From the NCBI GenBank assembly GCA_034401795.1, contig CM067370.1, positions 66,957,188 through 67,021,187 of the forward strand: a stretch of DNA of 64,000 bases, given 5' to 3'. This document shows, piece by piece, positions 1 through 10,464 of the stretch. How positions within the stretch are numbered: position 1 is the first letter of the stretch; each line of letters opens with the position of its first letter. The notes beneath the pieces were generated by a model. The model searched no databases. It saw only the letters and a list, made by a program, of their open reading frames with translations, and was not told where the DNA came from. The stretch is from Chaetoderma sp. LZ-2023a. Its lineage: Eukaryota > Mollusca > Caudofoveata > Chaetodermatida > Chaetodermatidae. The position numbers and the translations under genes were made by a program.

Positions 1-198
1 TGCCCCTTTTTAATGGATCTTGATGATATCATGCATTTAGCTAATTGGAAATCAGAAAATACTTTTATTAATTGCTATCTTAAAGATTCTGGTCCTTTTT
101 TCTTCTATAAGAATATTCAGAAGGTAGCTTCAGGGATCATGACTCGTATTCCTTCTTCATCATCATCTTCCCTCACTTCATCATCTTCATTAGCATAA
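1..198 (+). pseudogene. C-terminal end of a DIRS-like tyrosine recombinase (cut by window edge)
   Basis: The reading frame is open from base 1 to a stop at 196-198. Its start (MDLDDIMHLANWKSENTFIN, then CYLKD) aligns residue for residue with the end of the complete recombinase at 16146-17303 (VDDIMSLAQWHCESSFTNDY). Both show the conserved Trp and the expected catalytic Tyr of the tyrosine recombinase fold. Such recombinases integrate DIRS retrotransposons through a circular DNA intermediate. A Ser-rich tail (SSSSSSLTSSSSLA) ends the frame; it is absent from the other copy. The rest of the element lies left of the window. Only the last quarter of the domain can be judged, so activity is unknown. 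Confidence 0.75.
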
Positions 199-1360
199 GA
201 GTGTTATTTTGGGTGAGCGTGAGTTCATTACTTCTTTCTCTTGTGTATCTCACCTTTTTCAAATCATCTCTTTCATCTCCCTTTATATTCATTTACTTCA
301 TTCTTGCATAATCATCTCTTCTGTCCTGTCTTCTTAGGGTCGTTCAAGGACCCGCTTTTCCTCTCTCCTCCTTTCTTCTGTACCCTTCTATTACTGTTAC
401 TTATGATAGTGATTCCGAGGAATTACTGTCATTTGTAGTATCTTTCTCTACTTGTTATTACTAACTGCGTGTTCATTCTTTCTATTTTTTACATCAAGTG
501 TACTAAAAAATTTGGCTTTGGACTTTGTTCAATGTTGAAATCTGTATTTGAGCAATAGTAATGCAAGGAGGTAGGTTGTAATGTAGTAACACTGACCAGA
601 CAACCCGCAGGGTCTGGTCTTATGTTTTACTAATTACATATACCTACCTCCTTGCATTACGGCCCATCTCAAGCCTCCCCTCTGTCAAATCTTTTTGTGT
701 GTGTGTGTGTGGGGGTGGGGGGGGGGGGTGCCCTTGAGGCTTTAATTGAATGGTCATATCTTGTTAGTATAGTCATATTCAGGAAAGATATTCCTTGTAT
801 TCTTTAGCCGTTATATTATACCCAGATATGTCAGTATTCAACATATTTGGGTATTTCTGAAAGAAAATTTCTTGTCATATAATGTAGAGAAATTTATTCT
901 CCGCTTTAGTCAGATATTCAGAGTCAAGTTGTTATAAGATCATCTGCCTCTTCATGGATCTGCTTCAAGCCGGATTATATGACTGGATTCGTCAATGAAT
1001 GAAGTCTTGGTTACTATCAACAAGGTCATGTGATAGCTATCAGCGAATGAGGTGTCATTGTGCTTGATGACGTACTCAGTGGCTTTGGGTATTGGATTTA
1101 ACCCTCTTCTTGCTGTATACTGAGATATAGCATTCAAGCGAATTACTATGGATCTCATCATTAGAGAGAGTATGGAAATACCTGAAGGAGCCTTCAGTCA
1201 CTCAATAAGCACAATACCCGGCAAACATTGGCTGTAAAAAATTCATTCTACTACGCTTCCCTTCAGAGAAGGAAAGAGCAATAGTAATGCAAGGAGGTAC
1301 ATGTAGGTATATGTAATTAGTAAAACATAAGACCAGACCCTGCGGGTTGTCTGCTCGATC
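199..1360. repeat. 3' terminal region of the left DIRS-like element, with inverted repeats
   Basis: After the recombinase stop comes a non-coding stretch with a hairpin: GTAATGCAAGGAGGTAGGT at about 560-578 pairs with ACCTACCTCCTTGCATTAC at about 642-660. A second copy at about 1270-1352 repeats GAGCAATAGTAATGCAAGGAGGTA in direct orientation, then carries the inverse of 596-632 (an arm of more than 30 bases including ACCAGACCCTGCGGGTTGTC). The second DIRS-like element has the same plan after its recombinase (17770-18163). This fits the inverted terminal repeats and internal complementary region of DIRS elements. No other feature is seen in 661-1269. Confidence 0.55.
696..730. repeat. (GT)n followed by a G-run
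   Basis: A short alternating GT tract runs directly into about 19 mostly-G positions. It is a simple repeat inside the DIRS 3' region and may be unreliable in length. Confidence 0.9.
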
Positions 1361-1723
1361 TAGGCCATCATTTTCTCAGCTTTAAGCTTCCAACCTTTAA
1401 CCAAATACTGCTCTTCCAGATGTGCCACAGTACCTTGGACCTCTTGTTAAATTATAATTACCATGAATCAAATTTCAGTTTAATTTAATTTGGTAGTATG
1501 CCATTACTGGAAGAACACAGGTAGAGTTTTCCGCTTGATACAACATAAAGTTTGTGTTTTTAAGAATAATGAAATTGATCATGCACATATATCTGCCTCT
1601 GAGCCTATCTGTGAATTCAGATTATGCTTTAGACGAATCTAAATCCAGCTACTATCTAGTTTAGATTTTGAGAATTATTATTTGTTGTTCATTTCTGGCG
1701 TATATGTATGCTTATTATTACAG

Positions 1724-1783
1724 CTTCAGTGTGTTGAAAGAGATTATATACAAGAAAAGAAAGATTCTGTAAAGGAATTTGAG
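1724..1783 (+). CDS. SUDS3: SUDS3 exon A (coiled-coil segment)
   Basis: The acceptor TTATTATTACAG ends at 1723 and a GTTTGT donor follows at 1784. The exon is 60 nt, phase 0 at both ends, coding 20 residues (LQCVERDYIQEKKDSVKEFE). This highly charged helix matches the coiled-coil part of animal SUDS3 just before the next exon's EKK-x-x-LKENL segment. In the family this coiled coil mediates dimerisation within the Sin3 complex. The preceding exon was not found between 1 and 1700, so it probably lies upstream of the window. The donor is weaker than consensus but fits the reading frame exactly. Confidence 0.85.
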
Positions 1784-2012
1784 GTTTGTCATTGAGAACA
1801 TGCTCAAACATACTATGATATTTTTAATGCTGTAAATTACAACATTCTTCGAAGCTAAAAATAGCCAAACCTGCTTAAATTGTTCATGTGATGGCAAAAG
1901 ACTTTCTATAGCAATTGGCCCATAGTAAGGTAATGTTTATCTTTGCTCTGTCATTAAATTGGGTAATTATGACACGTTTGATTACTGTTTAATGTAGAAT
2001 TAAAAATAATAC

Positions 2013-2215
2013 TTAACCCTTTCACCGACAAACCCTTGAAAAAAGAAATTCTCTGCGAGGTAAAACGTATTTTGTTCAACATTTTCAAATTGACTGGACG
2101 TCATTGCTACCTAAGGCAGCAGCGGCTTCAAGTCAAATGTATTTAAAAATATTCAACAGTTCCTGTGTGGTTTCCTTGAAAATGAGATATGAGAATTCAT
2201 CGGTGAAAGTGTTAA
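2013..2215. mobile_element. MITE with TTAA ends (piggyBac-like), intron A-B
   Basis: The 203-bp block begins TTAACCCTTTCACCGA and ends TCGGTGAAAGTGTTAA, a terminal inverted repeat of about 16 bases with one mismatch, bounded by TTAA on both sides. TTAA duplication with a CCCT-type end is the hallmark of piggyBac-superfamily elements. There is no coding capacity, so it is a non-autonomous copy. The inside differs from the other TTAA MITEs in this window, so it is a second family. Confidence 0.65.
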
Positions 2216-3008
2216 TAGAGATGATTGCATAATTTATACTTATTTAGCCATGTTTTCCAATTTGGTTATAATTATTAAATGTACATATTCCTATTGTGGA
2301 TTTGGTATGGATTGGTCTGATCACCTGATCTGTATCACATCCATCGGGCAAGCTACCACAGACAAATCATGAACATGCAATGTATTAGTTAGATATACAT
2401 GAATGCTATATTGGGCATTGATAAGATAATATTAGTTCTGATGAAGCTCTATGAATTTAGAATGGATAGTACCAGCTAGGCCATGCAGAGGAGTTGTGAA
2501 TATGGGTGTAAGCCTGGTAGACTCGGTGACTCCAATATGTGTGGGTATTAGCGATGCTATGATTATGCATAATGGTGTTTGCACGTATATATACATGTTT
2601 GAATCGAGAACATAGACGAATATTGAAGCCAGGGCTATGTCTATGGCAACTGATGACATCAGACGAAAAAACGAACGAAATGACAAGTCAGCCCACATTC
2701 GCTTTTAAATTGACAACTTGGCCCAGGTGACTTTTGTAACAACTCGGCCCAGTGTCTAGACATCCGGAAGTAATAAATTGATGACTCGCCCCACCCATTT
2801 CAGGTACTGTGTGCATAACTATTTACAGAAGGGAGGCAACTTGAAATTGTAACCCCCCTAACACAATAATGGATGTAGCAATTGGGGTACCACGAAATCG
2901 GCAGTTTTGTAGATATTTTTGGTTTCAAGGACATTTCCCCATTCAACCCTATAATAAATTGCGAGAGCCATTGTTGGGCTACTCTAATTCAGGAACTAAG
3001 AGGTTCTG

Positions 3009-3012
3009 TATG

Positions 3013-3045
<33 letters not shown>

Positions 3046-4756
3046 TTCTATAGCGCCGATTCTGGACTAAACCGCTCAAAGGCGCTTTACAAAATTAAAA
3101 AATATGCTCTTGTGAAAAGGTGAGTTTTTAACATAGATTTAAATGGCTCAATTTTGTTACAATTTTGAATGTCAGATGGTAGATTGTTCCAAAATTTTGG
3201 TCCTGCTCTCGAGAAGGCGCGTTCACCGATGGTTAAATTTGAACGTGGTACGACACATAGTAATTGTGAATTTGATCGAAGGGACCTTGCTGATGTTCTT
3301 CGTATGATCAGTGAATTTAGGTAAGGTGGTGCAAGATCATGAAGGCATTTGAACACTAAGAGTCCGACCTTATAGCTGATCTGTTCTCTAACTGGCAGCC
3401 AGTGTAGTTCGTGGAGAACAGGCGTGATGTGTTCATGCATTCTCGTGCGGGTGATCAACCGAGCTGCTGTGTTCTGGGCTCTCTGCAGACGCTCCAACTG
3501 GGCTGATGTTATGCCAGTCAGTAATGCATTGCCATAGTCCAACCGGGATGTTATGGTGGCATGAACAAGTGTTTTAACTGCGTCGGTGTCAAGCAGATTT
3601 CGAATTTTGCTGATGTTTCTCATATTGACGAAGATGGAACGAGAGACAGATGTCACATGTGCTTCCATTGAAAGAATGTTATCAAAAGTTACGCCTATGT
3701 TGCGGGCACTGTCGCTAAAACCAATTTCGGCTTCTCCAACGTGGAGACTTTTTATGTCCACATTCTGTCAGATGTGGCGAGATGTTATCAAGAGAGTCTC
3801 TGTTTTCTTGTCGTTCAGCTGCAACATGTTGTTCAACATCCAATGTTTGATGTCAAGAACACAGTTTTCGACACACTCACGGGCGTTTAACTGATGGTTT
3901 ACATGGAACTCGAGGTACAATTGCGTGTCGTCCGCATAAAAGTGGTAGCTTATGCCATGAGATCGTATTAAGTTGCCTAGTGGTGCCATGTATATTGTGA
4001 ACAAGATGGGACCAAGCACAGATCCTTGTGGTACGCCAGAGCGTAATTGATTTGAAACTGACTAGGTTGTCCACAATAACAGTTTGGTAACGATTTGTAA
4101 GGTACGAATTGAACCAGGCAAGCGCTGTGTGCGATATACCAAGTTCTGTTAAACGTGATATCAGAATGCTATGATCGATTGTGTCGAAAGCTGCAGATAA
4201 ATCTAAAAGAACCAATAGAAGACACTTCCGGTCATCCATGGAGCAGAGAATGTCATTTTGTACACGGAGTAGAGCAGTTTCTGTGCTGTGGAGCTTCCGG
4301 TATGCGCTTTGAAAGGGTTCTAGTAGGTTGTTGCATTTTAGATGGTCATTTAGTTGCTTGGCAATGACCTTTTCTAGCACCTTGGACAGATATGGTAAGT
4401 TCGACACGGGCCTGTAGTTCCCTAGTGTATTTTGGTCGAGTGTAGGCTTCTTTATTAATGGAATCACATTGGCAGTTTTGAAAGAATCAGGTACGACACC
4501 ACCTTCTAAGGACAAGTTTAACACCTTTGTTATTGCAGGTAGCAATTCGTCAACACATTCTTTAAGTATGTTTGTAGGCATTGGGTCCAGTGAGCACGAT
4601 GCTTTTGATGAATTGCGGATTATTGTCAATACTTCATCGGGAGATACTGATTTGAATGACGTCATAGCGCAGTTTGACCCAGACAAACTACAAGAGTTAG
4701 ATGGTGAATAGTCTATCAATTCTGACAGCTGGTTGCCTAGCAATTCCCTGAGTTAA
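3009..4756 (-). mobile_element. 5'-truncated LINE (L2/CR1-like non-LTR retrotransposon)
   Basis: Minus-strand frames 4743-3877, 4019-3768 and 3761-3087 together form a reverse transcriptase and C-terminal region. Visible motifs are GNYRPVSNLPYLSKVLEKV, DLSAAFDTIDH and the catalytic [10 protein letters not shown] typical C-terminal part follows, with LDYGNALLTG, RLQRAQNTAARLI and LHWLPVREQI. A frameshift lies near 4040 and an in-frame stop at 3768-3770, so the copy is dead. No endonuclease domain precedes the RT, so it is 5' truncated, the usual result of target-primed integration. The 3' end (GCGCTATAGAAATTTACATACA on the minus strand) runs into a (CATA)n tail at 3009-3042. The clade is inferred from motif style only. 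Confidence 0.85.
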
Positions 4757-4899
4757 AAGCCGTATAGGAACGTCAAAAGTTAATGATATGCAAACCGAAT
4801 GTAGCATCACATGGAATGGATTATATAACTCCTATATGTATATCCGTACTTAGAAAACCCAATAGGTTTACTATTGGAAATTTTTGTGACAAAATCAAG

Positions 4900-5395
4900 C
4901 TGAGGGGGAGTGATTTGGCGGCCATTCTGGATGCCCTAATTTTCATGGAAATGAGCTCCCGAACGGCTGAAGGGATTGTGGCAAAATTTGGGAAGTATGA
5001 CTAGTGACTTTAGTCCCATTCAAATTTGTTCAGGGGAAGTTAGTACATTGAAAATACATGGCCATCGCCCAATCAAAGTTCACCATTTTGCTGGCCATAT
5101 TTCGTTTGTGCCTCATCTGGCCAGTATGCACAAGGGAGCTTATGCCATGGCAACTGTCCATTGTCTGTCTGTTTTCTTTAAATAGCTTCTCAAGATCCAC
5201 TGGGCAGATTTCAATTATATTTGGCAGGAACCATCCGTAGGAAATAGAGAAGTTTGTTCAAGCGAAGCTTATTGGACAATTTTTTTTCCGGCCTTCTTGG
5301 ATTTTCCGAAACGTTTAACTGAAATTATATCAACGATTTTGCTCAATGGTCAGTGTTCCAAGTGAGCGATGCAGGAGCCTTGCGCCTCTTGCTAA
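4900..5395 (+). repeat. GGCCATCTTGG-family element, partial copy
   Basis: It contains TTTGGCGGCCATTCTGGAT, AAATTTGGGAAGTATGA, ATTATATTTGGCAGGAA and an end resembling GTGAGCGATGCAGGAGCC, matching the longer copies at 7250-8790 and 50640-52842. It is non-coding. It ends about 180 bp before SUDS3 exon B. Confidence 0.75.
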
Positions 5396-5576
5396 GAGTG
5401 TATTGGATCTAATCAGTAGGGTTGAAAAGGTTACGTTGTGATGAATTATTGAAGGGCTGCTTGTAACATTTAACTTAAGTAAAAGTGTTGCTGTCCTTTA
5501 GTTACGGTAGCACTTTTTATTCTCCTAACTTGGTCAACCATTGATAAATTGTTGTACATTTGCTATTATTTTATAG

Positions 5577-5673
5577 GAGAAGAAAATTGATCTGAAGGAG
5601 AATTTAATCATAGAACTTGAGGAGAAGAAGAAGGCCATTGAGGCAGAACAACAGATTACAGAGCTGACTGGTG
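5577..5673 (+). CDS. SUDS3: SUDS3 exon B (coiled coil continued)
   Basis: The acceptor ATTTTATAG ends at 5576 and a consensus GTGAGT donor starts at 5674. The 97-nt exon codes 32 residues plus one base: EKKIDLKENLIIELEEKK, then KAIEAEQQITELTG. This is the most recognisable coiled-coil block of SUDS3. It continues exon A without a gap and ends in phase 1; the G joins AT of exon C to give Asp. Confidence 0.92.
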
Positions 5674-7249
5674 GTGAGTGGCTACTCCAAGTACTCTCAG
5701 TATTGCTTATCTGGCTGAGAAGTGGCATCTAATGTTACATGGTATGACTGGAACTTGTTCATAGAAGGCCAGTATCAGTGTTGATGGATGAAGTTGCTGT
5801 CATAGACCGCAGCTTTCAGAACACTGGCTTCAAAACGTACACCAGTTTTGTCGTGAATAGAATTATTTTATAGGCTTGTTAAGTGTGATGTCATGCACAT
5901 GTTTCAGGAACCGGAAGTGTGTATTAGAGTTGGGAGGTACTATCAATACGTAGCTGTATCGCAATACAATTTCATTAATAATACGCATCGGTATACATTC
6001 CTCCCAAACCGATATGTATCGCCTAAAGCAGATGTAAAGTAACGTCAATTGTTAGAGTATTTCTGAGTAACAGAATTTAGTCTATGTTTGTGAAGTGTTC
6101 TCTGTTCAAAAAGACTATCAAATGGTTACCATCAATCTATATTAACCATTTAACTCTTGAATTTTTTCAAGAAAGTTTCAATTTTTTCTCTGAAACTGCT
6201 TAGGGGATCGATTCAAAACTTATGAAACACCATCTGGGGCAATAGCCGAACCAAGTTTGTTCAAGGGAACTTGATTGGCCAAATGTTTTGGTGGTCATCT
6301 TGGTTGTCCCTAGTTTTCACGAAAATGACTTCATCTCCAGTACCACTAAACAGATCATGATGAAATTTGGGAGGTATGATCCATGGAAAGTCGATACATA
6401 AAAAAACACTGCCGCCAAGGATTAATCAAAAGCGTGTTTGGTGGCCATCTTGGATTTTCTGAAAGTTTCTGAGAAACCACTGAAATGACTGGCTCGATAA
6501 GCGAGCCAGTCATTCCAGTGATAATTTTTCAAAACTTGTATTCTCGGCCTGTAAATGGACGTTCCACAAGATCATAGCAGAGGCCGGCTTGACCATTAAA
6601 GACTTAAGTGATGATGTATTTCCGGGTTTACCTTGATTGTTACATGAAACAAGAAGCCCAATGCGGGCTGTATCGCTCACCTGAAATTATTGGCCACTAA
6701 TGGTACAACTGAACAAAATGAGATTACCACTGCAAATAATTTACCAATCTAATTTCTGTGAAGAAGGTTTAGCTAAGTTTTATTAAAATTTATTAAAATT
6801 GGCCGATTGGTTAATAAGGAGTCTTTTATTTGATTCTCTCAGAAACTTTCAGACAATCCAAGATGGCCGCCAATAAACAATAATCAATAGACAGATATTT
6901 AAATTTTCTTGACCAAATTTCACCATTAAAGGGCTAACCAGCCTATGAAAGGAGCAAGAGGAGTGTTCATGCGATAGACATCCACGCTTTCTTCCAACAC
7001 AATGGAGGGATCCATTTCTAGCTATGCCCTGCCCATTTCTAGCTAAGCTCCACCTATTTATGCGTATTGGAATTGATTTGTATACTTTTAATCCTGTCAT
7101 GGTAATTATATAGGTAGGCTGTTAAATATTTTGAAACTAATTTGACTGGGGGACAGCTCGCAGTGAAATTAATTTGAAAATATTTGTCAGAATGTTTATT
7201 AAATTGTAAATTCATGAGTCATACAATTAGTAAACTTCAGATATACATT
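5674..7249. repeat. Intron B-C, first part: fragmented repeats
   Basis: Bases 5674-6145 hold nothing recognised. From about 6190 to 6480 lies a partial plus-strand GGCCATCTTGG unit. Bases 6480-6607 are the right half of the palindromic TTAA MITE (stem AATGACTGGCTCG, loop, CGAGCCAGTCATT at 6484-6514; end CTTAAG near 6604). Bases 6645-6690 are the hairpin end of a GGCCATCTTGG element in minus orientation, and 6845-6870 carries its CCAAGATGGCCGCC unit. Bases 7000-7145 share a diverged repeat with 24235-24330 (GAGGGATCCATTT and ATTTTGAAACTAATTTGA in both). Confidence 0.6.
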
Positions 7250-8790
7250 ATTAGCTCACATGGCCTGAAAGGACAAGTGAGCTTATGTCGTGGCGATGGT
7301 CCGTCATCCGTCTGTCCGTCAACTTTTCCTTTAAAACGACTTCTCAAGAACCGCTGGTACGATTTGAATTATATTTGGCAGGAAGCATCCTTAGGGCATT
7401 GGGATCCAAGTTTGTTCAAAGGAAGCCGATCGGCCAATTTGGCCAGCGGCCATCTTGGATTTTGGTCGATTTTTAGAAACGTCTTTAAAAATGTTCTCCG
7501 AAACCGCTTGAGGGATTGAAGGAAACCTCATGAAATATGATCCCGGTCAAGAGTTCAACCAAGTTTGTTCAAGGGAACTTGATTGGTCAAATGGTTCAGC
7601 GGCCATCTTGGTTGACCTAGTTTTAGCGAAAATGACTTCTCCAGAACTGCTGAAGGGATCAGGCCGAAATTTGGCAGATATGATTAGGGACTAAGGGCCA
7701 GTAAAGTTTGTTCAAGAGAAGTTGATCCGTAAAAAAACATGGCCGCTGTGGGCTAATCAAAATATATCATGTTTGGCGGCCATAGTGGATTTTTTTATTT
7801 AATGGACTTTGAGGCTGAAATTGTTTTTGTATAGGTTTTTGGGTATTCTGATCTGAAATTTGTCGAATAAGTGTTTTGGTGGCCATCTTGGATCATTTTC
7901 CTGCCAAAAGTTCCCATACTAAAGCAGTGGGAAATTTAAAATGTCTTCCTCTCGAGAACTACTGGGCCGATTTCAATTATATTTGGCAGGAAGCATCCTT
8001 AAGGCATAGAGATTCAAGTTTGTTCAACCGAAGCCGTTCGGCCAATTTGGCCGACGGCCATCTTGGATTTCGGCTGATTTTTAGAAATATCTAAAAATCT
8101 CCAAAACCGTTTGAGGGATAAATTCAGACCTCATGAAATATGAGTTATGGTAAGAGCTGACCCAAGTTTGTTCAAGGGAACTTGATTGACTAAATGGTTC
8201 AGCGGGCATCTTGGATGACCTCGTTTTCGCAGAAACAACTTATTCTCCAGAACCGCTAAAGCGGTCAGGCCGAAATTTGTGAGATGTGATTAAGGACTAA
8301 GGGCCATTAAAGTTTGTTCAAGAGAAGTTGATCCGTCAAAAAAACTGTCTGCTTTGAAATGTCTAAAAATCTCCAAAACCGCTTCGGGGATCAGTTCAAA
8401 ATACATGAAACATCTAGGGCAAGAGCTGCACCAAGTTTGTTTCAAGTGTACTTAATTGGCCAAATGGTTTGGTGGCCATCTTGGATAACCTAATTTTTGC
8501 CAAAATGACTCCAGAACCTCTGAGGGGATTGGGCCGAAATTTGGGAGATATGATTAGGCACTGATTGCCATTAAAGTTTTTTCAAGGGAAGGCGCTACGT
8601 CAGAAACATGGTTGGAGTGGACCAATCAAAATGTAGCGTGTTTGGCGGCCATGTTGGATTTGCAAAAGTGTTCACAAACTCATTTAGAAGACTACTAAAC
8701 CACCCACCAACAATCGTGACAAAAATGCATAATGCTCCAGGTGAACAACACAGGCCCCTTGGGTCTCTTGTTATGATTTTGAAGTCAGAT
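7250..8790 (+). repeat. GGCCATCTTGG-family element, near-complete copy (about 1.5 kb)
   Basis: It starts at a hairpin (TTAGCTCACATGGCC ... GGACAAGTGAGCTTATG) followed by a GTCCGTCATCCGTCTGTCC tract. It then holds several imperfect internal units, each with CAAGTTTGTTCAA, GGCGGCCATCTTGGAT, AGAACCGCTGAAGGGATC and AAATTTGGGAGATATGAT. It ends near CCAGGTGAACAACACAGG and CCTTGGGTCTCTTGTT, which is again a hairpin. No long ORF is present. Hairpin ends and lack of coding suggest a non-autonomous transposon of unassigned class. Confidence 0.75.
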
Positions 8791-9925
8791 AATCAGTAAT
8801 GTATTTGATTGGGACATCATATACTTGAGTAACAGATCAGATCCCTCCATTATGAGCCCAATAGAGGATATCTAATTACCCTTTATGAGTTACCCTTTAT
8901 TACCAAGTTCATTAACTGACTTTAGTAAATGCTATTTTGGACAAGATTTGTAATAGTTTATTTTAAAATGTATGTTAGTATGACATGTAGTTTCTGTCTT
9001 GCCTGTAAAGCAGAAAGCGAGACATATGTGTCACTTTTCCGACGACTGCATCAACAATGTTAAGTTTTTGCGTTTAGCAAAACTTCTCGGCTTATACTTC
9101 AGGATCAGTTAATCCTATTGCAACTAAATTTGGCTATGTCGTTGCCTATACTATTAGGAAGCAGCATGATGATACTCAGGTCACAAGGTCAGAGGTCAAG
9201 GTCACTGTGCCCTTGATACAAAACTGTTTTCAATGTTAAGTTTTTGTGTTTAGCAAAACTCTGCTTATCTTTCAGGATTGATTAATCCTATTGGAACTAA
9301 ACTTGACTACATTGTTACCTTTAATGTTAGGAAGCAGCATGCTGACCCTGAAGTCACATGGTTGAAGGTCAAGGTCATTTTGACCTCTACTGAACTTTGT
9401 TATTTTTCAATGTTAAGTTTTTAGGCTTAGCAAATATTATCATGTTATAGTTCGGGATTGCTTTGTCCTAATGAAACACAACTTGGGTACATGGTTGCTT
9501 ATGCCAAGAGGATACAGGCTGGTGACATGGAGGTCACAAGGTTAAAGGTCACGGTCATTCTGACCTTGATATTTTACCTCTGCTTTTTCAACTTTTAAGT
9601 TTTTCCGTTTAGCAAATTATATACATATATATTTCACAATTACTTAATATTACCAGAACTAATCTTGAACACATGGTCCTCTAAAAAATAAGGAAGCTGC
9701 GTGCAGATAGTGACATCACTAGGTCCAAGGTCATTCAAGGTCATCATATCATTGATATTTCACCTCTCATGTTTTTATTTCCATTCAGCAAATCATTGAT
9801 ATTTCAGGATTGTTTAATCCTATTGGAACTAAACTTGAATACATGGTTACCTATAATGTTAGGAAGCAGCATGATAACACAGGTCACAAGGTCAAAGGTG
9901 ACAAACAGGAGACAGGCGAGACAAT
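8791..9925 (+). repeat. Tandem array of about 180-bp units rich in AGGTCA
   Basis: Bases 8791-8985 show nothing recognised. From about 9000 the array starts with GCGAGACATATGTGTC and ends with GACAGGCGAGACAATT. Inside are about five units, each opening ATGTTAAGTTTTT (near 9058, 9232, 9409, 9593 and a diverged one near 9770) and holding TAATCCTATTGGAACTAAAC, TTAGGAAGCAGCATGATGA and a cluster of AGGTCA. In the first unit four AGGTCA hexamers fall within 9178-9204, two directly abutting. The array ends about 60 bp before exon C. Confidence 0.75.
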
Positions 9926-9981
9926 TAATTCCACAGAATTCTTGTGCTGTTGAATTGACTCATTAACCCTTCTATTGCCAG

Positions 9982-10097
9982 ATCCTATGGAAGTAAAGAC
10001 AGCAATTACACGGAAACTTCGGCGCCGACCAAATGACCCGATTCCCATGCCTGAGAAAAGAAGAAAAGCATCACCTGATATCCTTTATATATACTCG
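9982..10097 (+). CDS. SUDS3: SUDS3 exon C (basic KLRRRPNDP segment)
   Basis: The acceptor CTATTGCCAG ends at 9981. The frame, entered with the G of exon B, reads [20 protein letters not shown], then [13 protein letters not shown], a strongly conserved basic block of SUDS3. The 3' end is less certain. The first in-frame, phase-0 GT is at 10098 (CTCG, then GTGCAT), giving a terminal ILYIYS, and exon D needs phase 0, so this donor fits. It is a poor consensus and lies inside the first unit of an 83-bp minisatellite, so the end of the exon may have been remodelled. Confidence 0.8.
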
Positions 10098-10405
10098 GTG
10101 CATTTAGCTTTGATTGTACTACATATACTGATACACAGAGATGCTGTTCTAATATCCCTGATATTCATTATATATACTCGGTGCATCTAGCTTTGATTGT
10201 ACTACATATACTGATACACAGAGATGCTGTTCTAATATCCCTGATATTCATTATATATACTCGGTGCATTTAGCTTTGATTGTACTACATATACTGATAC
10301 ACAGATGTGCTGTTCAAATATCCCTGATATTCATTATATATACTCGGTGCATTTAGATTTGATTGTACTACATATACTGATACACAGAGATGCTGTTCTA
10401 TTCAT
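10074..10405 (+). repeat. 83-bp minisatellite, four units, starting in exon C
   Basis: The marker ATACTCGGTGCAT recurs at 10091, 10174, 10257 and 10340, exactly 83 bp apart. Units share ATTGTACTACATATACTGAT and ACACAGAGATGCTGTTC with very few substitutions. The unit's CCCTGATATTCATTATATAT corresponds to the exon sequence ACCTGATATCCTTTATATAT, so the array includes the last codons of SUDS3 exon C and its candidate splice donor. Confidence 0.9.
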
Positions 10406-10464
10406 TTGTCCTGAAATTTGGTGTACTTGAGGCTATGGATTTCCTGATCATTCGTGCATTATTA

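Noticed and set aside
1..1700. Upstream SUDS3 exon
   Set aside because: No segment with a fitting coiled-coil translation, acceptor and donor was found; it is probably outside the window.
7184..8094. ORFs of 63-111 codons in the GGCCATCTTGG element
   Set aside because: They are not kept between copies of the repeat, which shows they are chance frames.
9000..9925. Regular repeats that could suggest a CRISPR array
   Set aside because: Units are long, imperfect and without short unique spacers, in a clearly eukaryotic context.
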